Below are positions 34,035 to 43,067 of a DNA stretch of 64,000 nucleotides, in pieces. Origin of the DNA: Brevundimonas sp. NIBR11 (GTDB lineage: Bacteria; Pseudomonadota; Alphaproteobacteria; Caulobacterales; Caulobacteraceae); contig NZ_CP115465.1 of the NCBI RefSeq assembly GCF_027912535.1, positions 1,158,001 through 1,222,000 of the forward strand, written 5' to 3'. Position numbers and translations under genes: made by a program. The notes beneath the pieces were generated by a model. That model searched no databases and was not told the origin of the DNA. It saw nothing but the letters and a program-made list of their open reading frames with translations. The first letter of the stretch is position 1. Each line of letters begins with the position of its first letter.

Positions 34035-34400
34035 TTACGCTTGCGAGGCCGGCTGCCACAGCTCGATGGGGTTGCCCTCGGGGTCGTGGATGCGGGCGAA
34101 CTGGCCAACCTCGGGCATGGTGTCCCATTCGGGCTTGGTGATGACCTCGATCCCGGCGGCGGCGAGGCTGGCCTTCAGCCCCTCCAGGTCGTCGACGCGC
34201 AGGTTCAGCATGAAGGCCTTGTCGGCGGCGAAATAGTCGGTGTCGGCCTTGAACGGCGCGAACACCGTCGGGCCCGCCTGCTGGTCCCAGACGAACTGCC
34301 CCTCAGGCGCGCCGACGCCGAGATGCTCCAGATACCAGGCCGCAAGGGCCTTGGGGTCTTTGGCCCGGAAGAAGAATCCGCCGATTCCGGTCACAGCCAT
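34035..34400 (-). CDS. VOC/glyoxalase-like protein
   Basis: A 121-residue single-chain VOC-fold protein: GGFFFRAKDPKALAAWYLEHLG at the start, the second module MLNLRVDDLEGLKASLAAAGIEV, and the ending FARIHDPEGNPIELWQP. One His (in ARIHDPEGN) and the Glu (IELW) could bind a metal. Substrate unknown; it resembles uncharacterised stand-alone VOC proteins, distinct from the one at 14936. It follows ppx by 42 bases on the same strand. Confidence 0.88.
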   Translation of the reverse strand: MAVTGIGGFFFRAKDPKALAAWYLEHLGVGAPEGQFVWDQQAGPTVFAPFKADTDYFAADKAFMLNLRVDDLEGLKASLAAAGIEVITKPEWDTMPEVGQFARIHDPEGNPIELWQPASQA

Positions 34401-34442
34401 GGTCGCCTCCCTGTCATTGCGCCCACGATGGGCCGGCTCGCG

Positions 34443-35930
34443 TCAGATTTCCAGCTTGAGCCCCATGGACTCGGCCAGCGCCTTGGCCCGCCGCCGCGTC
34501 TGTTCGCCCAGGAGGACGTCGGCATAACCGTCGGACGCGGTCAGCTTCAGAGCGCCGCCCTTCACCGTCACCTTGGCGTTGGCCAGGAGCTGCGGCGACC
34601 GGCCCGAAAGGTCGCAGCCCAGTCGCATGGCCAGACCGAGCGCGCGGGCGCCGGCGCGGGCGTCGTCGCTGAGCAGCCGATCCACGGCCTCGGGCGCCGG
34701 CGTCGACGCCCCGCCGCCGTAGCGGGCGTTCAGGGCGCAGGCCAGCCAGACCCGCTCCGGATGCGTCTGGCCCGGGATGGGCGCGCGCAGGACCTGGTCG
34801 AACACCAGCTCCAGGCGATGATCGGGATGCAGACGGGCGCCCAGGTCGGCCAGCCGGCAGGCGGCCGCAGCCAGCACGAGGTCCCGGCTCTTTCCGAACG
34901 CCACGGGCAGGGCGGCGATGACGTCGTCCAGCCAGGCGTTCAGAGCCGCAGGCATGGCCGGAGAAATCCCCTGACGCGCGCCCAGCGCCGCCGCGCCCGC
35001 GATGAGCGGATCGGCGGGCGCCTCGTCCTCGTCCAGCTTTTCGTAGAGCAGACCTTCGCGCAGGCCCCAGGCGGAAAAGCTGATGGTCTTCAGGCCCAGG
35101 GCGTCGATCAGCCCCTCCAGCACCAGGGCGGCATACGGCAACGTCTCCGCCCGGCGCTTCGACACCCCGGGCAGCCGGTCCAGCGAGGCCCGCGACTGCT
35201 GCGCCACCAGCCGCGTCACGGCCCGCGCATCGTCGGCGCTCATGGCATACTGGTGGACGATATGCAGCGGGTAGTCGCTCATCGCCATATGCAGCTGCGC
35301 CAGAGAGCGCCAGCCGCCGCCCACGGCATGCAGGTCCTTCGTGGCGAATTTCTTCGCTGCAGGCTTCAGCCGCTGGGCGATCGTGGCCCGCAGGCGGCCG
35401 GCGTCGAACCCCTTGGGATCGGCCAGGCTGAAAGGTCCGAGCGGCAGGGTCACGCCGGGCGCGGCCGCGCCGTCGCCGATCTTGATCAGTTCCAGGCTGG
35501 ATCCGCCCATGTCGGCCGCGACGCCCTTGGAGCGCGGCTCACCCGCCAGGACGCCGAGCGCTGCGTACTTCGCCTCCTCCTCGCCGGTCAGGACGCGAAC
35601 ATGCAGGCCGGTTTCGGCAGCGACCCGACCACAGAAATCAGGTCCGTCCTCGGCCTCCCGCACCGCGGCGGTGGCCGCGACGAAGGTATAGGCGGGGCGC
35701 ACGCCCTCCAGTACGGCGGCGAAGCGGCGCAGTGCGATCATCGCCATCTCCACCCCTTGGGGCGACAGGCGGCCGGTCTGGGGCAGGTCGCGGCCGAGAC
35801 CCGCCAGCACCTTCTCGTTGAACACCGTCCAGATCGCCCGGCCTTCCAGCCGGTACAGCACCATGCGGACCGAGTTGGAGCCGACGTCGATGACGGCCGC
35901 CTCGCGCGGCGTCGCGTAGAGTTCGTTCAC
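34443..35930 (-). CDS. ppx: Exopolyphosphatase
   Basis: A 495-residue Ppx/GppA phosphatase that releases phosphate from polyphosphate ends (GppA members hydrolyse pppGpp). The actin-like ATPase fold shows phosphate loop 1 in [16 protein letters not shown], the acid loop in [13 protein letters not shown] (catalytic Glu), and phosphate loop 2 in [15 protein letters not shown]-terminal helical domain follows. It overlaps ppk by four bases (ATGA), so synthesis and breakdown of polyphosphate are co-expressed. Confidence 0.95.
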   Translation of the reverse strand: MNELYATPREAAVIDVGSNSVRMVLYRLEGRAIWTVFNEKVLAGLGRDLPQTGRLSPQGVEMAMIALRRFAAVLEGVRPAYTFVAATAAVREAEDGPDFCGRVAAETGLHVRVLTGEEEAKYAALGVLAGEPRSKGVAADMGGSSLELIKIGDGAAAPGVTLPLGPFSLADPKGFDAGRLRATIAQRLKPAAKKFATKDLHAVGGGWRSLAQLHMAMSDYPLHIVHQYAMSADDARAVTRLVAQQSRASLDRLPGVSKRRAETLPYAALVLEGLIDALGLKTISFSAWGLREGLLYEKLDEDEAPADPLIAGAAALGARQGISPAMPAALNAWLDDVIAALPVAFGKSRDLVLAAAACRLADLGARLHPDHRLELVFDQVLRAPIPGQTHPERVWLACALNARYGGGASTPAPEAVDRLLSDDARAGARALGLAMRLGCDLSGRSPQLLANAKVTVKGGALKLTASDGYADVLLGEQTRRRAKALAESMGLKLEI

Positions 35931-38143
35931 TTACCGGGCCGATCGTAGCGCAGGCGACCGGGCAAGGTCTTCACCTTGCGACCTCGGCCCGACAGGCTGG
36001 GGTTGGTCATGAAATACTGGTGGGCGGAGAAGGGCTCACCGGCGCCCGTGTGCCTGACGCGGGTGTAGCCGCCGTCGGCGCCCAGGGTCCAGCTCTGGGC
36101 GTCGTCCTTCAGGTTGGCGACCATGATCTGATCCAGCACCTGGTCGTGGACCGTGGCGTTGAAGACCGGCGTCATGATCTCGACTCGGCGGTTCAGGTTG
36201 CGCGTCATCCAGTCGGCCGAGGAGATGAACACCTTGGCACGGTCGTGCGGCAGTTCCTTGCCGTTGGCGAAACAGATGATCCGGCTATGCTCCAGGAAAC
36301 GGCCCACGATCGACTTCACCCGGATGTTCTCCGACAGGCCGGGCACGCCGGGCCGCAGGCAGCAGATGCCGCGCACGACCAGTTCGATCCGCACGCCCCA
36401 CTGACTGGCGCGGTACAGGGCGTCGATAATCTCGGGATCCACCAGGGCGTTCAGCTTCACCCAGATCGCCGCCGGCTTGCCCTTTGCCGCCGCCTGCATC
36501 TCCTTGCCGATCAGCTCGATCAGCGTCGACTTCATGTTCAGCGGCGAGACGACCAGCGCCTCCAGATCTTCCGGCTGGGCATAGCCGGTGATGTAGTTGA
36601 ACACGCGCGACGCATCCCGCGCCAGGATCGGGTCCGAGCTGAATAGGCTGAGGTCGGTGTAAACCTTGGCCGTGATCGGGTGATAGTTGCCCGTGCCGAA
36701 GTGGCAGTAGGTCTTCAGGCCATCACCCTCGCGGCGCACGACGACGCTGAGCTTGGCGTGGGTCTTGTATTCGACGAAGCCGAAGACGACATGGACGCCG
36801 GCCCGCTCCATGGCGCGGGCCCAGCGCAGATTGGCCTCTTCATCGAACCGGGCCTTGATCTCGACCAGGGCGACGACGTTCTTGCCGTTCTCGGCCGCCT
36901 CGATGAGGGCGGCCACGATCGGGCTGTCCTTGGATGTGCGATAGAGGGTCTGCTTGATGGCGATGACGTTCGGATCGCGCGCCGCCTGACGCAGGAACTG
37001 CACCACCACGTCGAAGCTCTCGAACGGGTGGTGGATCAGGATGTCCTTCTCGCGGACGGCCGCGAAGACATCCCCGCCCTGATCGCGCACCCGTTCCGGG
37101 TAGCGGGGCTCATAGCCGGGGAATTTCAGGTCTGGATGGCCCGAGGGGATCAGTTCCGACAGCTGGGCCAGACCCAGCATGCCGTCGACCAGAACCACGT
37201 CCTGCGGCGCGGCCTCCAGCTCCCCGACGATGAAGTCGCGCAGATCGGCCGGCATGGAGGCCTCGATCTTCACCCGTACGACCGAGCCCAGACGGCGCTG
37301 CTTCAACGCCTCCTCGAACTCCAGGACGAGGTCTTCGGCCTCTTCCTCGATCTCGATGTCCGAATCCCGGATCAGGCGCAGCACGCCCTTCTCAAGCACC
37401 TCGTGGCCGGGGAAGAGGTGTTCGATGAACAGCAGCAACACGTTCTCGAGCGAGATGAAGCGCCGCCGGCCCTTCACCGAGCGGCCGTCGCCAGTCAGCT
37501 CCCAGAAGCGGCGCACCTGGGTCGGCACGGGCACCAGGGCATAGAGGGTCTTGTTGTCTCTCTGCCGACGCAGCTTTAGCGCCAGAGAGAAGCCGAGGTT
37601 GGGCAGGAAGGGGAAGGGGTGGGCCGGATCGATGGCCAGGGGCGTCAGCACGGCGAACAGCTGGTTCAGGAACTCGGGCTCCAGCCGTTCCTTGTCCGTC
37701 TTGGTGATCTTGGCCGCGTGGACGACCTCAATCCCGGCCCCGACCAGTTCGCGACGCAGTTGACGCCAGCGCTCCTGCTGTTCGGTCATCAGCTCGTTGG
37801 CGGCGATGTTGACCTTTTCCAGCTGCTCGGCGGCGGTCAGGCCGTCGGCCGACAGCACCCGCACCCGCTCGCGAACCTGCCCCTTCAGACCAGCCACGCG
37901 GGTCATGAAGAACTCGTCCAGGTTATTGGCCGAGATGGACAGGAACCGAAGGCGCTCCAGCAGAGGGTGGCTGGGGTTCGCCGCCTCTTCCAGAACCCGG
38001 GCGTTGAAGGCCAGCCAGCTGATCTCACGATTGAAGAACCGCGTGGGCGAGACCATCAGATCCTCGTCCAGATGCAGCTGGGGCGCATGGGAGGACGGCA
38101 GGTCCTCTCCGTGGGTGGCGTCGGCGATGGCGGCGTCGGACAT
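35927..38143 (-). CDS. ppk: Polyphosphate kinase 1
   Basis: A 738-residue enzyme that makes polyphosphate from ATP reversibly. The N-terminal domain begins [20 protein letters not shown] and [11 protein letters not shown]; the two PLD-like catalytic domains contain the phosphorylated His in [15 protein letters not shown] and the second His in [16 protein letters not shown]. All landmarks look intact and length is normal. It follows hdaA by 47 bases. The order hdaA-ppk-ppx is familiar from Caulobacter and links replication control with starvation physiology. Confidence 0.97.
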   Translation of the reverse strand: MSDAAIADATHGEDLPSSHAPQLHLDEDLMVSPTRFFNREISWLAFNARVLEEAANPSHPLLERLRFLSISANNLDEFFMTRVAGLKGQVRERVRVLSADGLTAAEQLEKVNIAANELMTEQQERWRQLRRELVGAGIEVVHAAKITKTDKERLEPEFLNQLFAVLTPLAIDPAHPFPFLPNLGFSLALKLRRQRDNKTLYALVPVPTQVRRFWELTGDGRSVKGRRRFISLENVLLLFIEHLFPGHEVLEKGVLRLIRDSDIEIEEEAEDLVLEFEEALKQRRLGSVVRVKIEASMPADLRDFIVGELEAAPQDVVLVDGMLGLAQLSELIPSGHPDLKFPGYEPRYPERVRDQGGDVFAAVREKDILIHHPFESFDVVVQFLRQAARDPNVIAIKQTLYRTSKDSPIVAALIEAAENGKNVVALVEIKARFDEEANLRWARAMERAGVHVVFGFVEYKTHAKLSVVVRREGDGLKTYCHFGTGNYHPITAKVYTDLSLFSSDPILARDASRVFNYITGYAQPEDLEALVVSPLNMKSTLIELIGKEMQAAAKGKPAAIWVKLNALVDPEIIDALYRASQWGVRIELVVRGICCLRPGVPGLSENIRVKSIVGRFLEHSRIICFANGKELPHDRAKVFISSADWMTRNLNRRVEIMTPVFNATVHDQVLDQIMVANLKDDAQSWTLGADGGYTRVRHTGAGEPFSAHQYFMTNPSLSGRGRKVKTLPGRLRYDRPGK

Positions 38144-38190
38144 AAGCCGGTTGTGAGGCGCGATTGTTACGGCTGCAAGCGCGATCCGGC

Positions 38191-38868
38191 TTACTCGTCG
38201 AACAGATCGTCGCTGGCGCCGAGAACCTGCCGCGCGAGGCTTCGGGTCACGGGCCGGTGCTCGGCGTCAAGGCGCTCCACGACGCTGGCGGCGGCGGCGG
38301 CGGAGCGGTCGATTCTCAGAACCAGATAGTCGATCACCCCGTCGCCTGGCGTAATGCTGCGCTCTGCGAAGCGGGCGCGCAGGATGGCAGACAGGACCGC
38401 GTCGTCCGGCGCCTCCATCGCTACGACCCGAACGGCGTCGAGGCGTGAGCGCAGGTCGGGCACCGCGACGTCCCAGCGACGCGGGGATGGACGGGAGACC
38501 ATCAGCAGAGCGCCGCCGTCCTGATGGGCCAGGTTGATCAGGTGAAACAGAGTCTCGTCGTCGGCGTCCTGGGCGATGTCGAGGAGGACGGGGCGGCCTT
38601 CCAGTTCCGACAGATCCGCCAGGGCCGCCTCGGCGCCGTTCAGGGGAATTGCGCCGACCCGCTCGGCCCAGAGAGCGGCCAGATGGCTCTTGCCGCAGCC
38701 GGCGGGGCCGCAGATGGCCATGACCTGGCCCGCGCTGTCCGGCCAGGCTGCAAGTGCGTCGAAGGCGAAGGCGTTAGACGGAGAGCGTACGAAGGTCGTG
38801 GCGGCGTGCGGCGTCTCCCGGGTCAGGGGCAGCCTGAGTTGTTCGCGAAGGGGGCGGGGCGCCGACAT
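38191..38868 (-). CDS. hdaA: DnaA regulatory inactivator HdaA
   Basis: A 225-residue AAA+ protein of the Hda family that, bound to the DNA polymerase clamp, triggers ATP hydrolysis by DnaA to block re-initiation. The N-terminus has the clamp-binding motif QLRLPL (about 10-15). The AAA+ domain has the P-loop [12 protein letters not shown] (about 53-64), a Walker B-like VLLDIAQD, and the sensor region [23 protein letters not shown] (arginine finger region). ATG 38868 matches known HdaA starts; the upstream in-frame extension is not protein-like. Confidence 0.93.
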   Translation of the reverse strand: MSAPRPLREQLRLPLTRETPHAATTFVRSPSNAFAFDALAAWPDSAGQVMAICGPAGCGKSHLAALWAERVGAIPLNGAEAALADLSELEGRPVLLDIAQDADDETLFHLINLAHQDGGALLMVSRPSPRRWDVAVPDLRSRLDAVRVVAMEAPDDAVLSAILRARFAERSITPGDGVIDYLVLRIDRSAAAAASVVERLDAEHRPVTRSLARQVLGASDDLFDE

Positions 38869-39103
38869 GGGCGGATCATAGCAGATCGACCGGATTGTCC
38901 TGATACGGGATTGCGATGCGACGTGGACAGACGATCCCGTCCTGTGGACCGCTGCGACCGCTTCTGACGTCGAAGATAAAAAGCTGTTCGGCACTCGCAG
39001 ACGCAGCTGATCAGGCCGACAGGCGTCCGCACGACAAAGCACGCGCCTTGAAGCGAGATGGGTTTAGGCTGAAGCGTCCTGTCCTGACCCGTGGGGTCAC
39101 CTG

Positions 39104-39139
39104 GACGCAGTAGACGCAGTAGACGCAGTTGACGCTATG
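39104..39139. repeat. 9-bp tandem repeat (GACGCAGTA)4
   Basis: Four head-to-tail units: GACGCAGTA (39104-39112), GACGCAGTA (39113-39121), GACGCAGTT (39122-39130), GACGCTATG (39131-39139). It lies about 50 bp upstream of the aspS promoter candidate. Confidence 0.8.
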
Positions 39140-39186
39140 GACGGTGTTTTGGCGTCCACCAGGCCATGGCGAAACCGCCGCCGAAC

Positions 39187-39215
39187 TTGACTTTCAGGGG
39201 CGCGGATGCGCCTTA
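39187..39215 (+). promoter_or_regulatory. aspS: Likely aspS promoter
   Basis: TTGACT (39187-39192) and GCCTTA (39210-39215) with a 17-bp spacer; the leader would be about 45 bases. Confidence 0.45.
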
Positions 39216-39266
39216 CCCCGCTTCCAATTCCCTGCCGTCCTGCGGCCGATTCAGACGATTTTCCCC

Positions 39267-41096
39267 ATGCACGCCTATCGCTCCCACACCTGCGGCGCCC
39301 TCCGGTCTTCGGACGCGGGCGCCAACGTGCGTCTTTCGGGTTGGGTTCACAGGAAGCGCGACCTCGGCGGCCTGCTGTTCGTCGATCTGCGCGACCACTA
39401 CGGCATCACCCAGCTGGTGCTGCACCCCTCCACGCCGGGCTTCGAGATCGTCGAGCGTCTGCGCGCCGAGAGCGTCATCAAGATTGACGGTGAAGCCGTC
39501 ATGCGCGACCCGTCGACCGTGAACGCCCTTCTGCCCACCGGCGAGGTGGAGGTCCGCGTCGCCGGCCTCGAAGTCCTGTCGGAAGCCGCCGAACTGCCGA
39601 TGCCGGTCTTCGGCGAACAGGAGTACCCAGAGGAAATCCGTCTCCAGAACCGCTTCCTCGACCTGCGTCGCGAGCGTCTGCACAAGAACATCGTCCTGCG
39701 GTCCAAGGTGATCTCGTCGATCCGCCGCCGCATGGTCGATCAGGGCTTCCTGGAGTACCAGACGCCGATCCTGACGGCATCGTCGCCCGAAGGCGCGCGC
39801 GACTTCCTGGTGCCGTCGCGCCTGCACCCCGGCAAGTTCTACGCCCTCCCGCAGGCGCCGCAGCAGTTCAAGCAGTTGCTGATGGTCTCGGGCTTTGATC
39901 GCTATTTCCAGATCGCCCCATGCTTCCGCGACGAGGACCTGCGCGCCGACCGGTCGCTGGAGTTCTACCAGCTCGACGTCGAGATGAGCTTCGTCACGCA
40001 GGAGGATGTTTTCGCGGCCATCGAGCCCGTCATGCACGGCGTGTTCGAGGAGTTCTCGAACGGCCTGCCGGTGTCGCCGATCGACGGCAAGCACACCTTC
40101 ACCAACGACTTCGGCGACAGCTTCGAGCACGCCGGCTTCGAACGCCTGACCTTCGCCCAGTCGATGGCCTGGTACGGCACCGACAAGCCGGACACCCGCA
40201 ATCCGATCAAGATGCAGGTCGTCTCCGACCACTTCCGCGACGGCGGCTTCGGCCTGTTCGCCAAGATCCTGGGCGCCGACGTCAAGAACGCCGTCTGGGC
40301 CATCCCGGCCCCGACCGGCGGTTCGCGCGCCTTCTGCGACCGCATGAATTCCTGGGCGCAAGGCGAAGGCCAGCCGGGCCTCGGCTACATCTTCTGGTCG
40401 GACGACCAGAACGCCTGGGGCGGCCCGATCGCCAAGAACCTGGGTCAGGAGCCGACCGAGGCCTTGATGTCCTCGCTGGGCCTCGCCAAGGGCGACGCGG
40501 CCTTCTTCGTCGCTGGCCTGCCCAGCGCCTTCGCCAAGTTCGCCGGCCTGGCCCGCACGCGCGTCGGCACGGAGCTGAAGCTGATCGACGAGAACCAGTT
40601 CAAATTCTGCTGGATCGTCGACTTCCCGATGTTCGAATGGTCCGAGGAAGAGAAGAAGGTCGACTTCTCGCACAACCCCTTCTCGATGCCGCAGGGCGGT
40701 CTGGAAGCCCTGGAGACCCAGGATCCGCTGACCATCCGCGCCTACCAGTACGACATCGTCTGCAACGGCTATGAGCTGTGCTCGGGCGCGATTCGGAACC
40801 ACAAGGCCGAGATCATGCTGAAGGCCTTCAACATCGCCGGCTACGATTCGTCGGTGGTCGAGGAGCAGTTCGGCGGCATGCTGAACGCCTTCCGCTACGG
40901 CGCGCCGCCACACGGCGGTCTGGCCCCCGGCATCGACCGCATCGTCATGCTGCTGGCCGGCGAGACCGCCATCCGCGAGGTCATCGCCTTCCCGCTGAAT
41001 CAGCAGGGCGAGGATTTGCTGATGAACGCCCCGACCGAGGCGCAGGAGCGTCAGCTGAAGGACGTCCACATCCGCACGGCCCTGCCCCTCAAATAG
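39267..41096 (+). CDS. aspS: Aspartyl-tRNA synthetase
   Basis: A 609-residue class IIb synthetase. The N-terminal anticodon-binding OB fold ([25 protein letters not shown]) is followed by class II motif 2 ([24 protein letters not shown]), the bacterial-type insertion domain (about 290-420), and motif 3 ([15 protein letters not shown]). Length is that of bacterial rather than archaeal enzymes. Whether it is non-discriminating (also charging tRNA-Asn) is not clear; gatCA is present. ATG 39267 fits the family start [11 protein letters not shown] perfect GC palindrome follows the stop. Confidence 0.97.
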   Translation: MHAYRSHTCGALRSSDAGANVRLSGWVHRKRDLGGLLFVDLRDHYGITQLVLHPSTPGFEIVERLRAESVIKIDGEAVMRDPSTVNALLPTGEVEVRVAGLEVLSEAAELPMPVFGEQEYPEEIRLQNRFLDLRRERLHKNIVLRSKVISSIRRRMVDQGFLEYQTPILTASSPEGARDFLVPSRLHPGKFYALPQAPQQFKQLLMVSGFDRYFQIAPCFRDEDLRADRSLEFYQLDVEMSFVTQEDVFAAIEPVMHGVFEEFSNGLPVSPIDGKHTFTNDFGDSFEHAGFERLTFAQSMAWYGTDKPDTRNPIKMQVVSDHFRDGGFGLFAKILGADVKNAVWAIPAPTGGSRAFCDRMNSWAQGEGQPGLGYIFWSDDQNAWGGPIAKNLGQEPTEALMSSLGLAKGDAAFFVAGLPSAFAKFAGLARTRVGTELKLIDENQFKFCWIVDFPMFEWSEEEKKVDFSHNPFSMPQGGLEALETQDPLTIRAYQYDIVCNGYELCSGAIRNHKAEIMLKAFNIAGYDSSVVEEQFGGMLNAFRYGAPPHGGLAPGIDRIVMLLAGETAIREVIAFPLNQQGEDLLMNAPTEAQERQLKDVHIRTALPLK

Positions 41097-41105
41097 GGCG
41101 GCGCC

Positions 41106-41127
41106 GGCGGCGGGCCGGCCCGCCGCC
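41106..41127. terminator. 22-bp perfect palindrome after aspS
   Basis: GGCGGCGGGCC (41106-41116) followed at once by its reverse complement (41117-41127). It lies between the convergent aspS and pentapeptide-repeat genes; no long T-run follows, so it may end transcription in both directions only partly. Confidence 0.55.
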
Positions 41128-41131
41128 AACC

Positions 41132-42046
41132 TTAGTGGTTGTCGGTGCTGGCGAAATTCCGGCGCGGCGAAGGCGGCGCCGGAGGGGCGGGCGGTGTGAT
41201 CGGCGCGCGCGGGGCCTGAACGATGGCCCGCGAACCGCAGGTGCGGACACTGAGGCCGCCTGGCAGGCGGGTCGATGCGTCGCCGCAGGCCTGGGACACC
41301 TGGCTCTGGGTCAGGCCCCGAGCGCCCGACAGATCGGCGCCCCGGATATCGGTTCGGCGCAGAGAAGCGTCGTCGAACCGGGCCCGGCTGAAGCTGGCGC
41401 GCGACAGACGGGCGCCGTCCAGCTCGGCGCTGGAGAAATTGGCTCCCGAGAAGTCCCCGCTGGCCATGTTGGCGGCGTTCAGCTCGGCTCCGGAAAGGTT
41501 GGCGCCCCGGGCGCTGACATTGGCCAGGGTCGTGCCGAAGAGCTCGGCGCCTGACAGGTTGGCCTCGGTCAGGTTGGCGGAGTTCATGTTCGCGCCTACC
41601 AGCTCAGCGCCCGAAAGATTGGTCCGGGTCATGTCGGCGCGGCTGAAGACAGCGCCCTGAGCCTCCGCGCCGTCCAGTCGGGCGTCACGGAAGTTGGCGC
41701 CGGTGAAGTTGGAACCGTTGATCTCGGCCCCGCTCATGTTGGCTCGGCTGAAATCGCTGGCCGAGAAGTTGGAACCGACCAGTTCGGCCCCGCGCAGATC
41801 CGCCCCGACCAGGGTCGCGCTGATGAAACTGGCGCCCGTGAAGGTGGCGCCGGCCAGGTTCCGGCCCGACAGTTCGCAGCGGTTGCACGAGCCGCCCAGC
41901 GACACCATCCGGGTCACGTCGCGATCCTGGATCGAGAGGCTGACCTCTGCGGCCGCAGGAGCCGCGAGCGCCGCCAGCCCGGCGAAGAGCGCGAGCGCCG
42001 GCAGGGCGGCGGAGAGGCGACGGGGGAGGGTCACGGTCTGTTTCAC
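41132..42046 (-). CDS. Secreted pentapeptide-repeat protein, long
   Basis: A 304-residue exported protein. Signal peptide RLSAALPALALFAGLAALAAPAAAEV, cleaved near residue 34. Then a Cys pair (SCNRCELSG) caps a right-handed quadrilateral beta-helix of about 35 A(D/N)Lxx units (about 60-240). The end has GLTQSQVSQACGDASTRLPGGLSVRTC, a second Cys pair shared with the neighbouring gene, then a Pro-rich tail. Pentapeptide proteins include gyrase mimics, but export argues against that here. The function is unknown. It is the last gene of a compact four-gene minus-strand cluster. Confidence 0.9.
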   Translation of the reverse strand: MKQTVTLPRRLSAALPALALFAGLAALAAPAAAEVSLSIQDRDVTRMVSLGGSCNRCELSGRNLAGATFTGASFISATLVGADLRGAELVGSNFSASDFSRANMSGAEINGSNFTGANFRDARLDGAEAQGAVFSRADMTRTNLSGAELVGANMNSANLTEANLSGAELFGTTLANVSARGANLSGAELNAANMASGDFSGANFSSAELDGARLSRASFSRARFDDASLRRTDIRGADLSGARGLTQSQVSQACGDASTRLPGGLSVRTCGSRAIVQAPRAPITPPAPPAPPSPRRNFASTDNH

Positions 42047-42108
42047 GCTCCCTAAATGACCCCGAAGCGCGGCAAACCCTACTTAAATCGCGGTAAGGAT
42101 GGAGGTCT

Positions 42109-42603
42109 TCAGCAGGCGGGAATGCGAAGCCTTCCCGGCAGGGTCGTGAAGGCGTCGCCACAGGCGCGGTTCAGCTGGCTCTGCGTCAGTCCCGTGGCCC
42201 GCGCCAGTTGTGCGCCCGAGAAATTGGCTCCGGTCAGGGTGGCGCCCGAGAAACTGGCCCCTTCCAAAAAGGCGCCGACGAAACTGGCGTTGGTCAGGTC
42301 CGCGCGGTTGAAGGTCGACGAGGAGAAGACGCCGCCATAGGCCTCGACGTCCCGCAGGTCGCTGTTGGAGAACCGGGTGCGGTTCATTACGGACAGGCTG
42401 AGGTCGGCCTGCCGCAAGCGTGACCCTGACAGGTTCAAGCCGCGCGCCTCCAGCCCTGAGAAGTCACCCTGGAAGAGGTTGCAGCCCGAACAGCTCGCGC
42501 CGGCGCGGACGCGGGCGATCTGGCCGGCGTTCTGGGCCGAGACGGGGGCGGCCATCAGGGCCAGGGCGGTTGCGGCAAGGATCAGGCGTTTCAAGGCGGT
42601 CAT
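42109..42603 (-). CDS. Secreted pentapeptide-repeat protein, short
   Basis: A 164-residue paralogue of the downstream gene, with a signal peptide (LKRLILAATALALMAAPVSAQN), an N-terminal Cys pair (SCSGCNLFQG), about 17 pentapeptide units (e.g. ARGLNLSGSRLRQADLS) and the same C-terminal module GLTQSQLNRACGDAFTTLPGRLRIPAC ending at the last residue. ATG 42603 is chosen over one seven codons upstream because it directly precedes the signal peptide. It lies 57 bases after the thioesterase gene. Confidence 0.9.
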   Translation of the reverse strand: MTALKRLILAATALALMAAPVSAQNAGQIARVRAGASCSGCNLFQGDFSGLEARGLNLSGSRLRQADLSLSVMNRTRFSNSDLRDVEAYGGVFSSSTFNRADLTNASFVGAFLEGASFSGATLTGANFSGAQLARATGLTQSQLNRACGDAFTTLPGRLRIPAC

Positions 42604-42660
42604 GCTCCGACGATCGTGGGCCATGGTTACCGCACAGGTGCTTACGATTGCTGAACCGCC

Positions 42661-43065
42661 TCAGACCGACGTCGCGACCCGCGAAAGCAGGTCCCGATAA
42701 GCGTCCGACAGCGGTTCGGAACGGCCATCGAGCGCCCGGACATAGGTCAAGGACACTTCGGTCAGCAGTTGCCCGTCTCGCCGGATGTCGATCCTCAGTT
42801 CGTAGCTCGACCGCCCGATACGGGGGACGGACACCTGGATGTCCAGCAGATCGTCGAACCGGGCCGAGGCCCTGAAGCTGGCTCGGGCGTCCACGACATA
42901 GCTCTGGCCCATGTCGGGATAGGTGTCGGTCATGGCGCCGGCGGCGCGGAAGAACTCGGTCGCTGCGACATCGGCGTAGACGAAATAGTTCGGATTGAAG
43001 ACCACGCCTTGGGCATCGACTTCACCCCAGCGCACCCTCAGAGGGGTGGTGAAAACCTCGGCCAC
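42661..43065 (-). CDS. ybgC-like: 4HBT-family acyl-CoA thioesterase
   Basis: A 134-residue hotdog-fold thioesterase of the 4-hydroxybenzoyl-CoA type. The family signature is near the start: LRVRWGEVDAQGVVFNPNYFVYADVAATEFF (catalytic Asp in VDAQGVVFN). It would hydrolyse a short acyl-CoA in the cytoplasm. It starts two bases after the stop of the large ribonucleotide-reductase-like gene, so the two must be co-translated, an unexpected pairing. Confidence 0.9.
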   Translation of the reverse strand: MAEVFTTPLRVRWGEVDAQGVVFNPNYFVYADVAATEFFRAAGAMTDTYPDMGQSYVVDARASFRASARFDDLLDIQVSVPRIGRSSYELRIDIRRDGQLLTEVSLTYVRALDGRSEPLSDAYRDLLSRVATSV

Positions 43066-43067
43066 GA

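Larger units (their letters stand above)
38869..39266. other. 398-bp divergent spacer hdaA/aspS
   Basis: No protein-like frame or tRNA was seen. It must hold the hdaA promoter (minus strand) and the aspS promoter; a TTGACT-N17-GCCTTA candidate for aspS lies at 39187-39215. The notable content is a run of 9-bp tandem repeats at 39104-39139. Confidence 0.5.

Noticed and set aside
39104..39139. The 9-bp repeats as a possible plasmid-type origin
   Set aside because: Only four units, no replication gene, no DnaA boxes recognised; chromosomal context of aspS/hdaA.
39213..41129. A 638-codon minus-strand frame opposite aspS
   Set aside because: Shadow of aspS; no domain pattern and no ribosome-binding site.
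41132..42603. Regularly spaced DNA repeats that could suggest a CRISPR array
   Set aside because: The periodicity is 15 bp and follows the pentapeptide codons; there are no spacers of fixed length and the frame is an intact gene.
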